This document shows positions 55,909 to 64,000 of a stretch of 64,000 nt of DNA, piece after piece. Within the stretch, counting starts at the first letter, position 1; each line of letters opens with the position of its first letter. A program made the translations under genes and the position numbers. The stretch spans positions 1 through 64,000 of the forward strand of contig CAMBSK010000008.1 of the NCBI GenBank assembly GCA_945870575.1, in the 5' to 3' direction. Below the pieces are notes generated by a model, which was not told the origin of the DNA, made no database searches, and was given only the letters and a program-made list of their open reading frames with translations. The DNA comes from Bordetella parapertussis. GTDB lineage: Bacteria; Pseudomonadota; Gammaproteobacteria; Burkholderiales; Burkholderiaceae_C.

Positions 55909-56489
55909 CAGCCTGCTTTTTTGCGCGGCGCGGCTGTGCCACTGCGGCTGGATTTTTTGACCGCCGGTTTGCGTGCAGGGGCAGCGGTTTTCTTTGCAGG
56001 CTTGGCGCTTGGCGCTGACGCCGCAGCAGACGCATTGAAAGCGCCCGCGTGTTTTTGCATGTCTTCGACGGCCTGGGACGCAATGGTTTGAAACTGCTGG
56101 CCGATGGCACCCCACCATTGCATGGGGTCGACCGTCGGCGCGGTTGTCTTGTCTTTGTCCGGGGCAGCGCTTGTGCCGGCAGCTTTGCCGCTCATGGCCG
56201 CGGCCACATCAGCCATGCCGACGTTCATGCTTTGCAAGGTAGACAAAGTCATGCGCTGCACTTCCAGCGCCTGTATCGTGGCGCTCAAGGCCTTGGTGTT
56301 CTGGTCCAGCCAGAACTGCACCGACTTCAACTCCTGTATGCGCTTGTCCAGTTCGGCCGGATCCAATGTCGGCGTCACCCAATGCGCGCTCGACGGCATG
56401 GAAGCCGCAGGATTGGCTTGGGCGAATTGCTTTAAAAAATCAAAGCCGGGCAAAAATGCATCGAAGTTAAAACCGGGAGTGTCAGCCAT
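55908..56489 (-). CDS. phaM: PhaM-type polyhydroxyalkanoate granule regulatory protein
   Basis: 193 residues. Start G-F-N-F-D-A-F-L-P-G-F-D-F-L-K-Q-F, middle W-V-T-P-T-L-D-P-A-E-L-D-K-R-I-Q-E-L-K-S-V-Q-F-W-L and a Lys/Ala-rich tail A-K-K-T-A-A-P-A-R-K-P-A that binds DNA. PhaM activates PHA synthase and attaches granules to the nucleoid in Ralstonia-type bacteria. No phaC is near. Confidence 0.86.
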   Translation of the reverse strand: MADTPGFNFDAFLPGFDFLKQFAQANPAASMPSSAHWVTPTLDPAELDKRIQELKSVQFWLDQNTKALSATIQALEVQRMTLSTLQSMNVGMADVAAAMSGKAAGTSAAPDKDKTTAPTVDPMQWWGAIGQQFQTIASQAVEDMQKHAGAFNASAAASAPSAKPAKKTAAPARKPAVKKSSRSGTAAPRKKAG

Positions 56490-56504
56490 GGCTTGCCTTG
56501 TAGG

Positions 56505-56972
56505 TCAGTGTTTATGGTGCGCGTCAGCGGGCTTGTTATCAGCACCTGGGGCTTTGGCAGTCGTCATCAAATGCAGTTCCTGCTGCGATTTGACACCAGC
56601 CGCGTCTTCAAACAGCAAAGTCAATTGCACATGGCTGTCGACCGGCAGCGGCTCTTTCAAATTCATCAGCATCACATGGTAGCCGCCGGGCTTGAGCGTG
56701 ACGGTTTTGCCGGCCGGCAAGTCCAGCGCGGGAATGGCACGCATGCGCATCACATCTTTGTCCATGCTCATCTCATGTACTTCTGCGACTGCTGCTGCGT
56801 CGGTCTTGATGCCCACCAGCCGGGTGGTTTTTTTGGCGGTCAGGCTCATGAAGGCGCCGGTGGCTTTTTGGCCTTGCACGGTGGCGCGCACCCAGGCGCC
56901 AGTGATGTCCACCTGAGCCTGCGCTGCGCAAGCGGCCAGGCTCAAAAAAACGGCTGTGAATGTTTTGTACAT
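56505..56972 (-). CDS. Periplasmic copper chaperone PCu(A)C
   Basis: 155 residues with a signal peptide (T-A-V-F-L-S-L-A-A-C-A-A-Q-A). The copper site H-x-M...H-x-M is present: V-H-E-M-S-M and later G-G-Y-H-V-M-L-M. A His-rich tail A-D-A-H-H-K-H may bind more metal. It delivers copper to cytochrome oxidase; no SCO gene is adjacent. It lies next to the ExbD gene by 12 bases. Confidence 0.88.
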   Translation of the reverse strand: MYKTFTAVFLSLAACAAQAQVDITGAWVRATVQGQKATGAFMSLTAKKTTRLVGIKTDAAAVAEVHEMSMDKDVMRMRAIPALDLPAGKTVTLKPGGYHVMLMNLKEPLPVDSHVQLTLLFEDAAGVKSQQELHLMTTAKAPGADNKPADAHHKH

Positions 56973-56983
56973 CTATGTCTCCT

Positions 56984-57400
56984 TTAAGGTGTGTTGCGGT
57001 CAGTGATGAAGCCGATTTGGGTGATGCCTGCGCGTTGGGCTGCTGCCATGGCTTGGGCCACGCGCTCGTAACGCACCGCGCGGTCGCCCCGGATATGCAA
57101 GGGCGGTTGCGGTTTGGCAGCGGCGGCCTGCGTCAGCAATTGCAACAGTTGCGCATCATCGGCCACGACTGCGTCGTTCCAGAAATACTGTCCTTGCGCG
57201 TCCACCGACAAACGGTTGGTTTGCGGCTTGGCCTCTTGCGGCTGGTTGCTGGCGCGCGGCAGTTCTATGTTGATCGAATGCTTCATGACCGGAATGGTGA
57301 TCATGAAAATGATCAGCAGCACCAGCATGACGTCAACCAGCGGCGTCATATTGATTTCGTTCATCACCTCGTCGGTGTCGTCCTGGGTGCCGAAAGCCAT
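56984..57400 (-). CDS. exbD: ExbD/TolR-family biopolymer transport protein
   Basis: 138 residues. I-N-M-T-P-L-V-D-V-M-L-V-L-L-I-I-F is the transmembrane helix with the essential Asp; the periplasmic part has the D-A-Q-G-Q-Y-F-W-N and I-R-G-D-R-A-V-R-Y segments. It forms the motor with ExbB and TonB, whose genes precede it. Confidence 0.9.
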   Translation of the reverse strand: MAFGTQDDTDEVMNEINMTPLVDVMLVLLIIFMITIPVMKHSINIELPRASNQPQEAKPQTNRLSVDAQGQYFWNDAVVADDAQLLQLLTQAAAAKPQPPLHIRGDRAVRYERVAQAMAAAQRAGITQIGFITDRNTP

Positions 57401-57403
57401 GGT

Positions 57404-58093
57404 TTACTCCTTGGCCTTGACCCGCGCGCCGGTTACCAGCAAGGCGTGTAAATCGTGGGCAAACCGGTTCATGCGCCCGATGATGTATTTGTTGCCGCGC
57501 ACCAAGGCGTTGTAGCCCAGCACCGCAGGAATCGCCACCGCCAATCCCAACGCGGTCATGATCAGTGCTTCTCCGATGGGACCGGCCACTTTGTCGATGG
57601 TGGCTTGGCCGGCCATGCCGATTTGCATCAGCGCGTGGTAAATGCCCCAGACCGTGCCGAACAAACCGACAAACGGCGCGGTCGAACCGACAGACGCCAG
57701 AATCGCCAATCCCGATTGCAACTCTGCGGTGGCATCGTCGATGGCGTTTTGCAAACCGCGCGTCACCCAGTCGCTGGTGTCGAGTTGCTTGGACAACTCA
57801 GGTTTGGCGGCATCGGTTTTCAAATGCGCCAGCGCCTGCTGTCCGCTTTGCGCCAGGGTACGAAACGGGTTTAACGCTTCGTCGCCCAGGGCTTTCACGC
57901 CACCGGCCACGTCTGTGCTGCGCCAGAACGCATCGACGCGCAACGCCTGCTTGCGTGCAGCCAGCAGCCCCAGGGTCTTGGTCAGAATCACCACCCAGGA
58001 AGCCAGCGACATGGCCAGCAACAACAGTGCGACGAAACGCGTGACGCCGTCGCCTGCGACCCATAAATTAACCAGTCCGAATTCGTTGTTCAT
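57404..58093 (-). CDS. exbB: ExbB/TolQ-family proton channel protein
   Basis: 229 residues. Three membrane segments: near 12-35, G-L-A-I-L-A-S-V-G-S-T-A-P-F-V-G-L-F-G-T-V-W-G-I near 125-150, and A-L-I-M-T-A-L-G-L-A-V-A-I-P-A-V near 165-190. ATG 58093 with GAGTG upstream is chosen. It harnesses the proton gradient for TonB. Confidence 0.9.
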   Translation of the reverse strand: MNNEFGLVNLWVAGDGVTRFVALLLLAMSLASWVVILTKTLGLLAARKQALRVDAFWRSTDVAGGVKALGDEALNPFRTLAQSGQQALAHLKTDAAKPELSKQLDTSDWVTRGLQNAIDDATAELQSGLAILASVGSTAPFVGLFGTVWGIYHALMQIGMAGQATIDKVAGPIGEALIMTALGLAVAIPAVLGYNALVRGNKYIIGRMNRFAHDLHALLVTGARVKAKE

Positions 58094-58095
58094 GT

Positions 58096-59070
58096 TCACT
58101 CTTTTTTCAGGTTGAATGTAATCGGTTGCAAAAACCACATCGCTTCGGCTACGCCGCCGCGCTTGCCCGGCACATAGCGCCAGCGCATGGCCGCGTCCAT
58201 GCCTGCCTTGTCCAGCCGTTCAAAGCCGCTGCTGGTTTGCAGTTCGACTTTTTGCGGCACGCCGTCCGCGCCAATGAAGACACGCACCATGACCTGGCCT
58301 TGCTCGCCTAATTTCACGCTCATGCGCGGATAGTTGGGGGCAGGATTGTGTAAATGCTCGGCTTTGGAGGAAGGCATTTCCAGCTTTGGCGCGGGCGGCG
58401 GGGCGGGCGGGGGTACCGGCGCCGGCGGCGGGGCTATGGGTGCCGGTGGGGCCGGTGGGGCCGGTGGGGCCGGTGGCGCCGGTTTGGGCGGCGGTGCAGG
58501 CACCACGCTGGCGGTTGCGGGCACCGCAGGCGAAGACAACACCGGCGGCGGCACAGGCACCACAGGTGCAGCCGGCGGCGGGGCTTTGGGTGGCTCCGGT
58601 CTGGGCTCTGGCTTGGGCTCTGGTTTGGGCTCAGGTTTAGGTTCCGGCTTAGGCTCTGGCTCTGGCTTGGGCTCTGGCTTGGGCTCTGGCTTGGGCTCTG
58701 GCTTAGGTTCCGGCTTAGGTTCCGGCTTAGGTTCCGGCTTGGGCTCAGGTTTAGGTTCCGGCTTAGGCTCAGGTTTAGGTTCCGGCTTGGGCTCTGGTTT
58801 GGGCTCAAGTTTAGGTTCAGGTTTAGGCTCTGGCTTAGGCTCTGGCTTAGGCTCAGGTTTAGGTTCAAGTATGGGCTCAGGCTTGGGCGGCGGCTGTTTG
58901 TCAGGCGGTGGTGGAGGTGGAGGCGGGGGCGGAGGCTCGTTCTGACTCAGCAACATGACCGGCACCACCACTTGCGCCATGCGCTGCAATAAACCTGTGT
59001 GTAAGGCCCACAGCGCCACCATGTGCAGGCAGACAACGCTGGTGAGAATAATGAGGGTGCGGCGATTCAT
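58096..59070 (-). CDS. tonB: TonB-family energy transducer with long EPKP array
   Basis: 324 residues. A short N-terminal anchor ([11 protein letters not shown]) is followed by eleven consecutive Pro (45-56) and a spacer of repeated Glu-Pro-Lys-Pro (62-160), then a Pro/Ala-rich stretch. The C-terminal TonB domain (about 240-324) has [19 protein letters not shown] and A-M-R-W-R-Y-V-P. It energises outer-membrane receptors; none is encoded in this window. First gene of the tonB-exbB-exbD set, 2 bases before exbB. Confidence 0.92.
   Translation of the reverse strand: MNRRTLIILTSVVCLHMVALWALHTGLLQRMAQVVVPVMLLSQNEPPPPPPPPPPPDKQPPPKPEPILEPKPEPKPEPKPEPKPEPKLEPKPEPKPEPKPEPKPEPKPEPKPEPKPEPKPEPKPEPKPEPKPEPKPEPEPKPEPKPEPKPEPKPEPRPEPPKAPPPAAPVVPVPPPVLSSPAVPATASVVPAPPPKPAPPAPPAPPAPPAPIAPPPAPVPPPAPPPAPKLEMPSSKAEHLHNPAPNYPRMSVKLGEQGQVMVRVFIGADGVPQKVELQTSSGFERLDKAGMDAAMRWRYVPGKRGGVAEAMWFLQPITFNLKKE
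58591..58887 (-). repeat. Tandem repeat encoding about 24 EPKP units in tonB
   Basis: A degenerate 12-base unit (plus-strand pattern GGCTCTGGCTTG / GGTTCCGGCTTA) repeats with variants such as E-P-I-L, P-K-L and P-R-P. Repeat regularity predicts length variation between strains. Confidence 0.9.
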
Positions 59071-59415
59071 GACAAGTGTTGGATAAAGAGGACGGCGCCT
59101 TGACGCCGCCCTGAACTATAGGGCAGGTCGAGGCGTGGGCTCTGGCTTACTGCACATGGCATACGAGTGTGCAGGTTTTGCGCAGACAAATACCGGCAAA
59201 GCTTGACAAGCGCACCCAAACTTGGTGGATGCTGCGCAAAAACGGTCATGAAGGCGATCCCGGGGTCAATACCAAACTGCTGGAAACGCTGGTCACGCCG
59301 TTATGAAGTACGCCGGAAAAAACCGTTGGTAGACCTGGTTCATAAGCAGTGTTTGCTGCAGCAACGAAAACACGCCAGGCCGACCTTTCTTCAATGCTCA
59401 AAATGAAGACCGGTC
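59071..59415. other. 345-base gap without an assigned gene
   Basis: On the plus strand an open frame without an ATG covers about 59124-59306 and its last 30 residues look gene-like (T-Q-T-W-W-M-L-R-K-N-G-H-E-G-D-P-G-V-N-T). It has no start signal and could be the tail of a lost gene. The rest shows nothing recognisable. Confidence 0.4.
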
Positions 59416-60222
59416 TCAGTCAAACTTGGGTTGGCGTTTTTCTTTGAGAGAAGCCACGCCTTCTCGCACATCCGGTCCGCCAAAGCCCATGAACTCCAGC
59501 GCCAGTGAGGTGTCGAAAGACGGCCCGGCCTGGCGCAGCCAGTTGTTCAAGCTGTATTTGGTCCAGCGAATCGCCGTCTGGCTGCCTGCGGCGAGTTTGT
59601 CGGCGACTTCATACGCTTTGTCCAGCAACTTGTCGTCGTCCACACACAGCGACACCAAACCGATGCGCTCGGCTTCTTCGCCGCTGACCGGTTCGCACAG
59701 CATCAAATAGTATTTGGCTTTGGCCATGCCGCACAGCAAAGGCCAAATGATGGCCGCATGGTCGCCCGCAGCCACACCTAATCGCGTGTGTCCGTCAACG
59801 ATTTTGGCGCTTTTGGCGGCAATGGAAATATCGGCCAGCAAACCGGCCACCAAGCCCGCACCGACCGCCGGGCCGTGCATGGCACTGACAACAGGTTTGT
59901 CGCAATTGATGATGTTGTAAACCAGGTCACGCGCCTCTTTCCACACGCGGGTTCGGATCTCGAAGTCCTGCGCCATGTCACTCACCAGTTGCAAGTCACC
60001 GCCGCCGGAAAACCCCATGCCTTCGCCGCGCAACACGGCGCAGCGCACGCTGTCGTCGCGGCCTATGTCGCGCCAGATCTCGCACAAATCGGCGTGTCCC
60101 TGGTGACCGGCGGTCGGCAACTTGCCGTTGGCCGCTTTCATTTGAATATCCAGCACGCTGTCGTGCGGGCCGCGGCGTGTGATGTGCAATGTTTCGTAAA
60201 TGCTGTAGTCAATCGGTTTCAT
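59416..60222 (-). CDS. Enoyl-CoA hydratase/isomerase family protein
   Basis: 268 residues with the crotonase fold: the oxyanion segments [10 protein letters not shown] and [13 protein letters not shown]. The second oxyanion helix region carries [13 protein letters not shown]. Stand-alone; substrate unknown. It is convergent-free on the minus strand, with a divergent small frame starting near 60226. Confidence 0.86.
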   Translation of the reverse strand: MKPIDYSIYETLHITRRGPHDSVLDIQMKAANGKLPTAGHQGHADLCEIWRDIGRDDSVRCAVLRGEGMGFSGGGDLQLVSDMAQDFEIRTRVWKEARDLVYNIINCDKPVVSAMHGPAVGAGLVAGLLADISIAAKSAKIVDGHTRLGVAAGDHAAIIWPLLCGMAKAKYYLMLCEPVSGEEAERIGLVSLCVDDDKLLDKAYEVADKLAAGSQTAIRWTKYSLNNWLRQAGPSFDTSLALEFMGFGGPDVREGVASLKEKRQPKFD

Positions 60223-60225
60223 GGA

Positions 60226-60399
60226 GTGAGCCTGTCAAAGGTGTATGCGGCGGATTGTGCCTTGGCCGACGGCTTCAACAGCTTTGTTGACAAAGATCAA
60301 GGCGGCGAACGCAGGCGGCGCGCGGCGCGACTGGTGGCCTTGGCGCGTCAGTATTTCAAAAGATTTGACCAGATGGCAGCCGACCCCAGTCAGGTTTAA
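60226..60399 (+). CDS. Possible small protein, 57 codons, unknown
   Basis: A frame from GTG 60226 to TAA 60397-60399. The product has [10 protein letters not shown] and a basic helix [19 protein letters not shown], and its codon use resembles neighbouring genes. The ribosome site is weak and no family is recognised. It overlaps no assigned gene. Confidence 0.3.
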   Translation: MSLSKVYAADCALADGFNSFVDKDQGGERRRRAARLVALARQYFKRFDQMAADPSQV

Positions 60400-60407
60400 A
60401 ACCGGCG

Positions 60408-61418
60408 TCAAGCCCGCAGCGGCGCGACTGTTTGGTCAATGGCGCCAAACACGCTATGGCCATCTTTGTCTTTCATTTCTATGCGCACGGTGTCGCCGAA
60501 CTGCATGAAATCGGTCGTCGCTTTGCCGTCGAGTATGGTTTCGATGGCGCGTTTTTCGGCGATGCAGCTATAGCCTTTGGGCCAGTCTTTGCGGCCATCG
60601 GTTTCAATCGCCTTGTTGCTGACGGTGCCGCTGCCGATGATGCTGCCGGCGCGCACATTGCGCGTCTTGGCCAAGTGGGCGATCAACTGGCCGAAATGAA
60701 ACGTCATCTCGGGACCGGCGTCGCACATGCCGACGCGTTTGCCATTCCAATCCACCCGCATGCTCAAGTGCAAACGGCCATGTTCCCAAGCGCTGCCAAG
60801 CTCATCCGGCGTCACCGCCACCGGGCTGAACGCGGTCGCCGGTTTGCCTTGCAAAAAGCCGAAGTTCTTGGCCAATTCGACGGGAATCAGCCGTCGCAAT
60901 GACACATCGTTGGCCAGCATCACCAGTCGTATGCCTTCCAAGGCTTCGTCGGGCGTGGCTTGCATGGGCACGTCACCGGTGATGACCGTGACCTCAGCTT
61001 CAAAGTCAATGCCGTGGTCGGTGCTGACCGCGATGATGTCGTCACACGCGCCGATGAAGTCATCGCTGCCACCCTGGTACATCAGCGGGTCGTCGTAATA
61101 GTTGGACGGCACCTCGCTGTTGCGCGAAGCACGCACCAACTCCACATGGTTCATGTAGGCAGAACCGTCGGCCCATTGGTAAGCACGCGGCAAGGGTGCC
61201 ATGCACATCTTGGGGTCAAAAGGAAAAGCGTGTCTGGTCTTGCCCTGGTTCAAGGTCTGGTACAGGTCTTGTAATTGAGGGGAGATGAAGTTCCAGTCAT
61301 CCAGCACCTGTTGCAACCGGGAAGCGATACCGCTCGCATAATGGGCGCTTGTCAAATCGTGTGACACCACCACCAGTTGCCCGTCGCGTGAACCATCTTT
61401 GTATGTCGCTAATTTCAT
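60408..61418 (-). CDS. Fumarylacetoacetate hydrolase family protein
   Basis: 336 residues. M-K-L-A-T-Y-K-D-G-S-R-D-G-Q-L opens the usual betaproteobacterial form. The metal-binding C-terminal domain contains D-F-E-A-E-V-T-V-I-T-G-D and G-S-G-T-V-S-N-K. It likely hydrolyses a C-C bond in a 2-oxo or acetoacetate-type intermediate of aromatic catabolism. Its start codon overlaps that of the divergent DUF3108 gene. Confidence 0.87.
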   Translation of the reverse strand: MKLATYKDGSRDGQLVVVSHDLTSAHYASGIASRLQQVLDDWNFISPQLQDLYQTLNQGKTRHAFPFDPKMCMAPLPRAYQWADGSAYMNHVELVRASRNSEVPSNYYDDPLMYQGGSDDFIGACDDIIAVSTDHGIDFEAEVTVITGDVPMQATPDEALEGIRLVMLANDVSLRRLIPVELAKNFGFLQGKPATAFSPVAVTPDELGSAWEHGRLHLSMRVDWNGKRVGMCDAGPEMTFHFGQLIAHLAKTRNVRAGSIIGSGTVSNKAIETDGRKDWPKGYSCIAEKRAIETILDGKATTDFMQFGDTVRIEMKDKDGHSVFGAIDQTVAPLRA

Positions 61419-62796
61419 GCAGCCATTCTATCCATCGCCTCTGAAGCAAAGGCTGGCTCCAGCCCTGTTGTTGTTGCTGGTTGTATTGCTGCATCTGGCC
61501 GGTTTGCATTCCATGGCGACCTTGTGGCCGTCACATTTGCAGCCCGATCAGTCCGTGCCATTGAAATTGACCGCCGGCACCGCCCCGAGCGAGGTTGCTG
61601 TTGAATCTGCGCCGCCAACACCTGCCGCCGCCGCAACAGCAGCAGCCAGCCCTTCACCTGTTCAAACAACAGCGCCGGTACAAGGACTGCAGACGGTCAA
61701 TATGCCTGAGGAAGACATACAAGCCGCCATCGAACAAGCCGAAAAAAAGCAAGACCTGCCAGAACAACAACCTGCCGAAACAGCAGCCCCTGTTTTGCCC
61801 GAACCCGAAGCGCCCCCACCTGCTGTTGCCGCGGCGCCGCCACCCCCGCCTGCACCTCCCCCGCCACCGACTGCGCCTCCTGCACCGCTACCGACTGCGC
61901 CTCCTGCACCGCCACCGACTGCGCCAACTGCCCCAGCCCAGGCTGAACCCGCGCCGACTGCCGCAGCAACGCCGCCGCCTGCTTCGCCAACACCGGCTTC
62001 TTCACCTGCGCCAGCACCAACCACAGCACCGCCTGTTGCTGAAGCAGAAGCCACACCGCCTAGTGGCACCAAGCCCGACAACAACAACGCCAAAGAAGCT
62101 GCCGCAGTGGCCAACACAACAGCAGAAGTAACGCCGCCCTGGCTGGCGCAGGCGCGCTTTGTCTGGCCCGTGTCCACCAAGTTCATTTACGACGTGATTG
62201 GCGAAAGCAAAGGCATACGTTTTCACGCCAACGGTGACATGCTGTGGCGGCACGACGGTAAAAATTATGAAATGCGCATGGAGATACGCCATTTCCTGCT
62301 GGGCAGCAAGACCCAAACCAGCGTCGGTCAACTGAGCGCACAAGGGCTGCAGCCCAAGCGCTTCGGCGACAAATTCAAACAGGAAGTGGCCGCGCATTTC
62401 GACCGCGACAAAGGTCAGCTGATTTTCAGCGCCAGCAGCAACCCGCAACCTTTGTTACCCGCAGCACAAGACCGGCTGAGCATGTTCGCGCAATTGCCGG
62501 CGCTGCTGGCCGGCTCGCCTGAGTTACGCCAAAGCGGGCAGCAAATCAGCTTTCAAGTGGTAGCCGCCAAAAGCGCAGACATCTGGACATTCCAGGTGGA
62601 CAAGCAAGAAACTTTGAAATTGCCCATTGGCGCGGTCAGCGCCTGGAAATTAAGCCGGGTGTTTAAGGGTGGTTACGACCAGACCGCTGATGTCTGGTTG
62701 TCGCCGGCTTACGGGTATTTGCCGGTCAAAGTCAGGATTGCGCAAAGCAATGGCGATGTGCTGGAGCAAAACCTGAGCAAGGTGCAGGCGCCTTGA
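61417..62796 (+). CDS. DUF3108 domain protein with Pro/Ala-rich spacer
   Basis: 459 residues. A hydrophobic N-terminal anchor (A-P-A-L-L-L-L-L-V-V-L-L-H-L-A-G-L) is followed by a long linker rich in Pro and Ala (about 50-220) and a DUF3108 domain (W-P-V-S-T-K-F-I-Y-D-V-I-G, then F-L-L-G-S-K-T-Q-T-S and the end D-V-W-L-S-P-A-Y-G-Y-L-P-V-K). DUF3108 proteins are periplasmic and of unknown function. ATG 61417 shares two bases with the start codon of the divergent hydrolase gene. Confidence 0.83.
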   Translation: MQPFYPSPLKQRLAPALLLLLVVLLHLAGLHSMATLWPSHLQPDQSVPLKLTAGTAPSEVAVESAPPTPAAAATAAASPSPVQTTAPVQGLQTVNMPEEDIQAAIEQAEKKQDLPEQQPAETAAPVLPEPEAPPPAVAAAPPPPPAPPPPPTAPPAPLPTAPPAPPPTAPTAPAQAEPAPTAAATPPPASPTPASSPAPAPTTAPPVAEAEATPPSGTKPDNNNAKEAAAVANTTAEVTPPWLAQARFVWPVSTKFIYDVIGESKGIRFHANGDMLWRHDGKNYEMRMEIRHFLLGSKTQTSVGQLSAQGLQPKRFGDKFKQEVAAHFDRDKGQLIFSASSNPQPLLPAAQDRLSMFAQLPALLAGSPELRQSGQQISFQVVAAKSADIWTFQVDKQETLKLPIGAVSAWKLSRVFKGGYDQTADVWLSPAYGYLPVKVRIAQSNGDVLEQNLSKVQAP

Positions 62797-62817
62797 AAGC
62801 GCTTTCCGCTTCACAAC

Positions 62818-64000
62818 TTAGTCAGTCAATGTGCTCGGGTCAGTTGTGGGCGCAGAAAGTCTCAATGCCGCAATCTCGGCATAGACAGTATCAGCCTGTA
62901 GTCCCCATTTCTTAAAAAATCCGGTCAAGTCATTGCCTGATACCTCGCATGCCTTGAGCATGAAATAACGCATCTTTTTTGCATCAGTATCCAAGGTCGG
63001 CTTTTCTTCACGCGTTTTTCTGTGCAATTGCTGAAAAAAATTGTCGCCATAGGCCCGCCAGAGTTGTTGAAACATCCCTAGTCTGACAAACACATCAACG
63101 CTGTCCGTATTGAAATTTTTGTTCGCCTGTGTGCTGGCAAGATGGCTTGTAATTCTGGGCCAAACCTTATCACTCACCAGCCTGCCCGGAGACACACCTA
63201 ATGATCGCTCCGCTGCCAATGAATAAATATTGACCGTGACCTCTCCGAGCTCAGACCAAGTCCATGGTTGTTGATGCAAATGGCCTAATTCATGCCAAAT
63301 GCCCCAGGCGTCCCCGGAATTAGGCAGCCTGCCAGTGATCAGCGGTGTGAATGCAAATTTGGCCGCACCGGCGGAATAGGCGGTGCGGAAATTGGTGGCA
63401 TACATCCACCCGTCCTCAGCCTGCGTCAGCAAGAACTGGTTGGTATTGCGCCGGTGCGTTTCCGATGAATTGTCCAAGCCACTGATGGCAGATTCTGCAT
63501 CCAGTATTTGATCTGCGGTATTGAGCACCAAGTCTTGGTCATTGTCTTGCCACAACAACGCGTTTTCTCTGGAAAACACCATGAAAGCCCGCTTGCTCTC
63601 CATCACCACATCCGGTGCCGATATGTAGGTACTCAACTGTTTTTTCCAATTTGCCTTTGTGGTTTGACCCAACACATAGTTCGGGGCTCTCACAAACCCT
63701 TGCTGAAAAGTAAAGGTCAGCGGATGCAGGTTGTCAGGGTTTGGTTTGTCATACACCGTGTACTGGATGTAGACCAAACCGCCAAAATCCCCGACGACAA
63801 ATGTATTGATGCCTTTTTTCAAGGCGAAGAAAGCGGGGTCTCGACCGCCGTTGTTGTACCTGGAATAAGTTCCCACCAGCAATTTCAAATTGTTTTTGCC
63901 AGCTGGTTCACCCTCAACGTTGACCGTTATCGTCACCCCCGGCGGCGCATACAAACCGGTGAAACGGAAATCAGGTGTCGGTGTGTTGCGTAAGCGGTCT
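62818..64000 (-). CDS. M60-family (enhancin-like) metallopeptidase, 5' end beyond the window
   Basis: The 3' part, about 394 codons, is present; the frame continues past 64000. The gluzincin motif is I-W-H-E-L-G-H-L-H-Q, followed after about 9 residues by the third zinc ligand Glu in L-G-E-V-T-V-N-I-Y-S. The upstream part reads F-T-G-L-Y-A-P-P-G-V-T-I-T-V, the usual start of an M60 domain. M60 peptidases cut heavily glycosylated proteins. The TTG at 63954 is only an internal codon. Confidence 0.85.
   Translation of the reverse strand, partial: DRLRNTPTPDFRFTGLYAPPGVTITVNVEGEPAGKNNLKLLVGTYSRYNNGGRDPAFFALKKGINTFVVGDFGGLVYIQYTVYDKPNPDNLHPLTFTFQQGFVRAPNYVLGQTTKANWKKQLSTYISAPDVVMESKRAFMVFSRENALLWQDNDQDLVLNTADQILDAESAISGLDNSSETHRRNTNQFLLTQAEDGWMYATNFRTAYSAGAAKFAFTPLITGRLPNSGDAWGIWHELGHLHQQPWTWSELGEVTVNIYSLAAERSLGVSPGRLVSDKVWPRITSHLASTQANKNFNTDSVDVFVRLGMFQQLWRAYGDNFFQQLHRKTREEKPTLDTDAKKMRYFMLKACEVSGNDLTGFFKKWGLQADTVYAEIAALRLSAPTTDPSTLTD

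Noticed and set aside
58591..58887. Regular direct repeats resembling a CRISPR array
   Set aside because: The 12-base unit has no spacers and is in frame inside tonB.
58334..58945. Long plus-strand frame (203 codons) rich in Gly-Ser-Gly-Leu
   Set aside because: It is the exact antisense of the Pro/Glu/Lys repeat in tonB; its repeats are only the reverse reading of EPKP codons.

Overview
The window looks like the chromosome of a Burkholderiales betaproteobacterium, probably close to Comamonadaceae. This rests on moderately GC-rich DNA, the neighbourhoods oxyR-recG-ubiA and queA-tgt, a Crp/Fnr regulator next to a branched-chain-amino-acid-type (Liv) ABC transporter, a PhaM-type granule protein, a DUF1840 protein and a fumarylacetoacetase-family protein of typical betaproteobacterial sequence. 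No rRNA operon, intact insertion sequence, prophage or CRISPR array was seen. Two tRNA genes (Phe and initiator Met) are present.

Layout. 1-2222: the tail of a PIN-domain toxin, tRNA-Phe and a NodI/NodJ-type ABC exporter. 2225-11782 (minus strand): a tightly packed nine-gene operon with an acyl-CoA synthetase, a complete LivGHMKF-type importer, a phenylacetate-CoA-ligase-like enzyme, a TctC-type binding protein and a [2Fe-2S] ferredoxin; a Crp/Fnr regulator and a pseudouridine synthase diverge from it. 13444-17368: a lipoprotein, htpG, an SrkA-like kinase and DUF1840. 17489-25147: a catabolic cluster for aerobic degradation of 2-aminobenzoate (anthranilate) through its CoA thioester. It holds a fused monooxygenase/reductase, MarR regulator, enoyl-CoA hydratase, acyl-CoA dehydrogenase, CoA ligase, RidA protein and, convergent, an alpha/beta hydrolase. 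25243-34253 (minus strand): initiator tRNA and the spc plus alpha ribosomal operons from rplN to rplQ. 34476-40963: glpK, proC, ubiA, oxyR and recG.

40992-50235 is a mixed region in which queA and tgt are interleaved with accessory genes: an ornithine-cyclodeaminase-family protein, a lactonase-type metallo-beta-lactamase, an unusual PanB-like protein, four toxin-antitoxin loci (vapBC, mazEF, vapBC and an orphan phd/yefM with a toxin stub), a decayed XRE antitoxin and an N-terminally truncated SNIPE-type (DUF4041 plus GIY-YIG) anti-phage nuclease.

50317-64000: a glutathione transferase, then a tandem pair of unrecognised exported proteins of 426 residues each that carry a HEWGH zinc-protease-like motif and end in an outer-membrane-like aromatic terminus. 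After these come an alpha/beta hydrolase, a FIST sensor protein, PhaM, a PCu(A)C copper chaperone and an ExbD-ExbB-TonB energy-transducing set whose TonB holds a long EPKP array. The window ends with an enoyl-CoA hydratase, a fumarylacetoacetase-family enzyme, a DUF3108 protein and the 3' part of an M60-family peptidase that runs off the edge.

The best candidates for something undescribed are the tandem HEWGH proteins (51015-53594). The truncated SNIPE-like locus with its surrounding toxin-antitoxin debris comes next. All functional calls come from reading the sequence and family knowledge; no database search was run.
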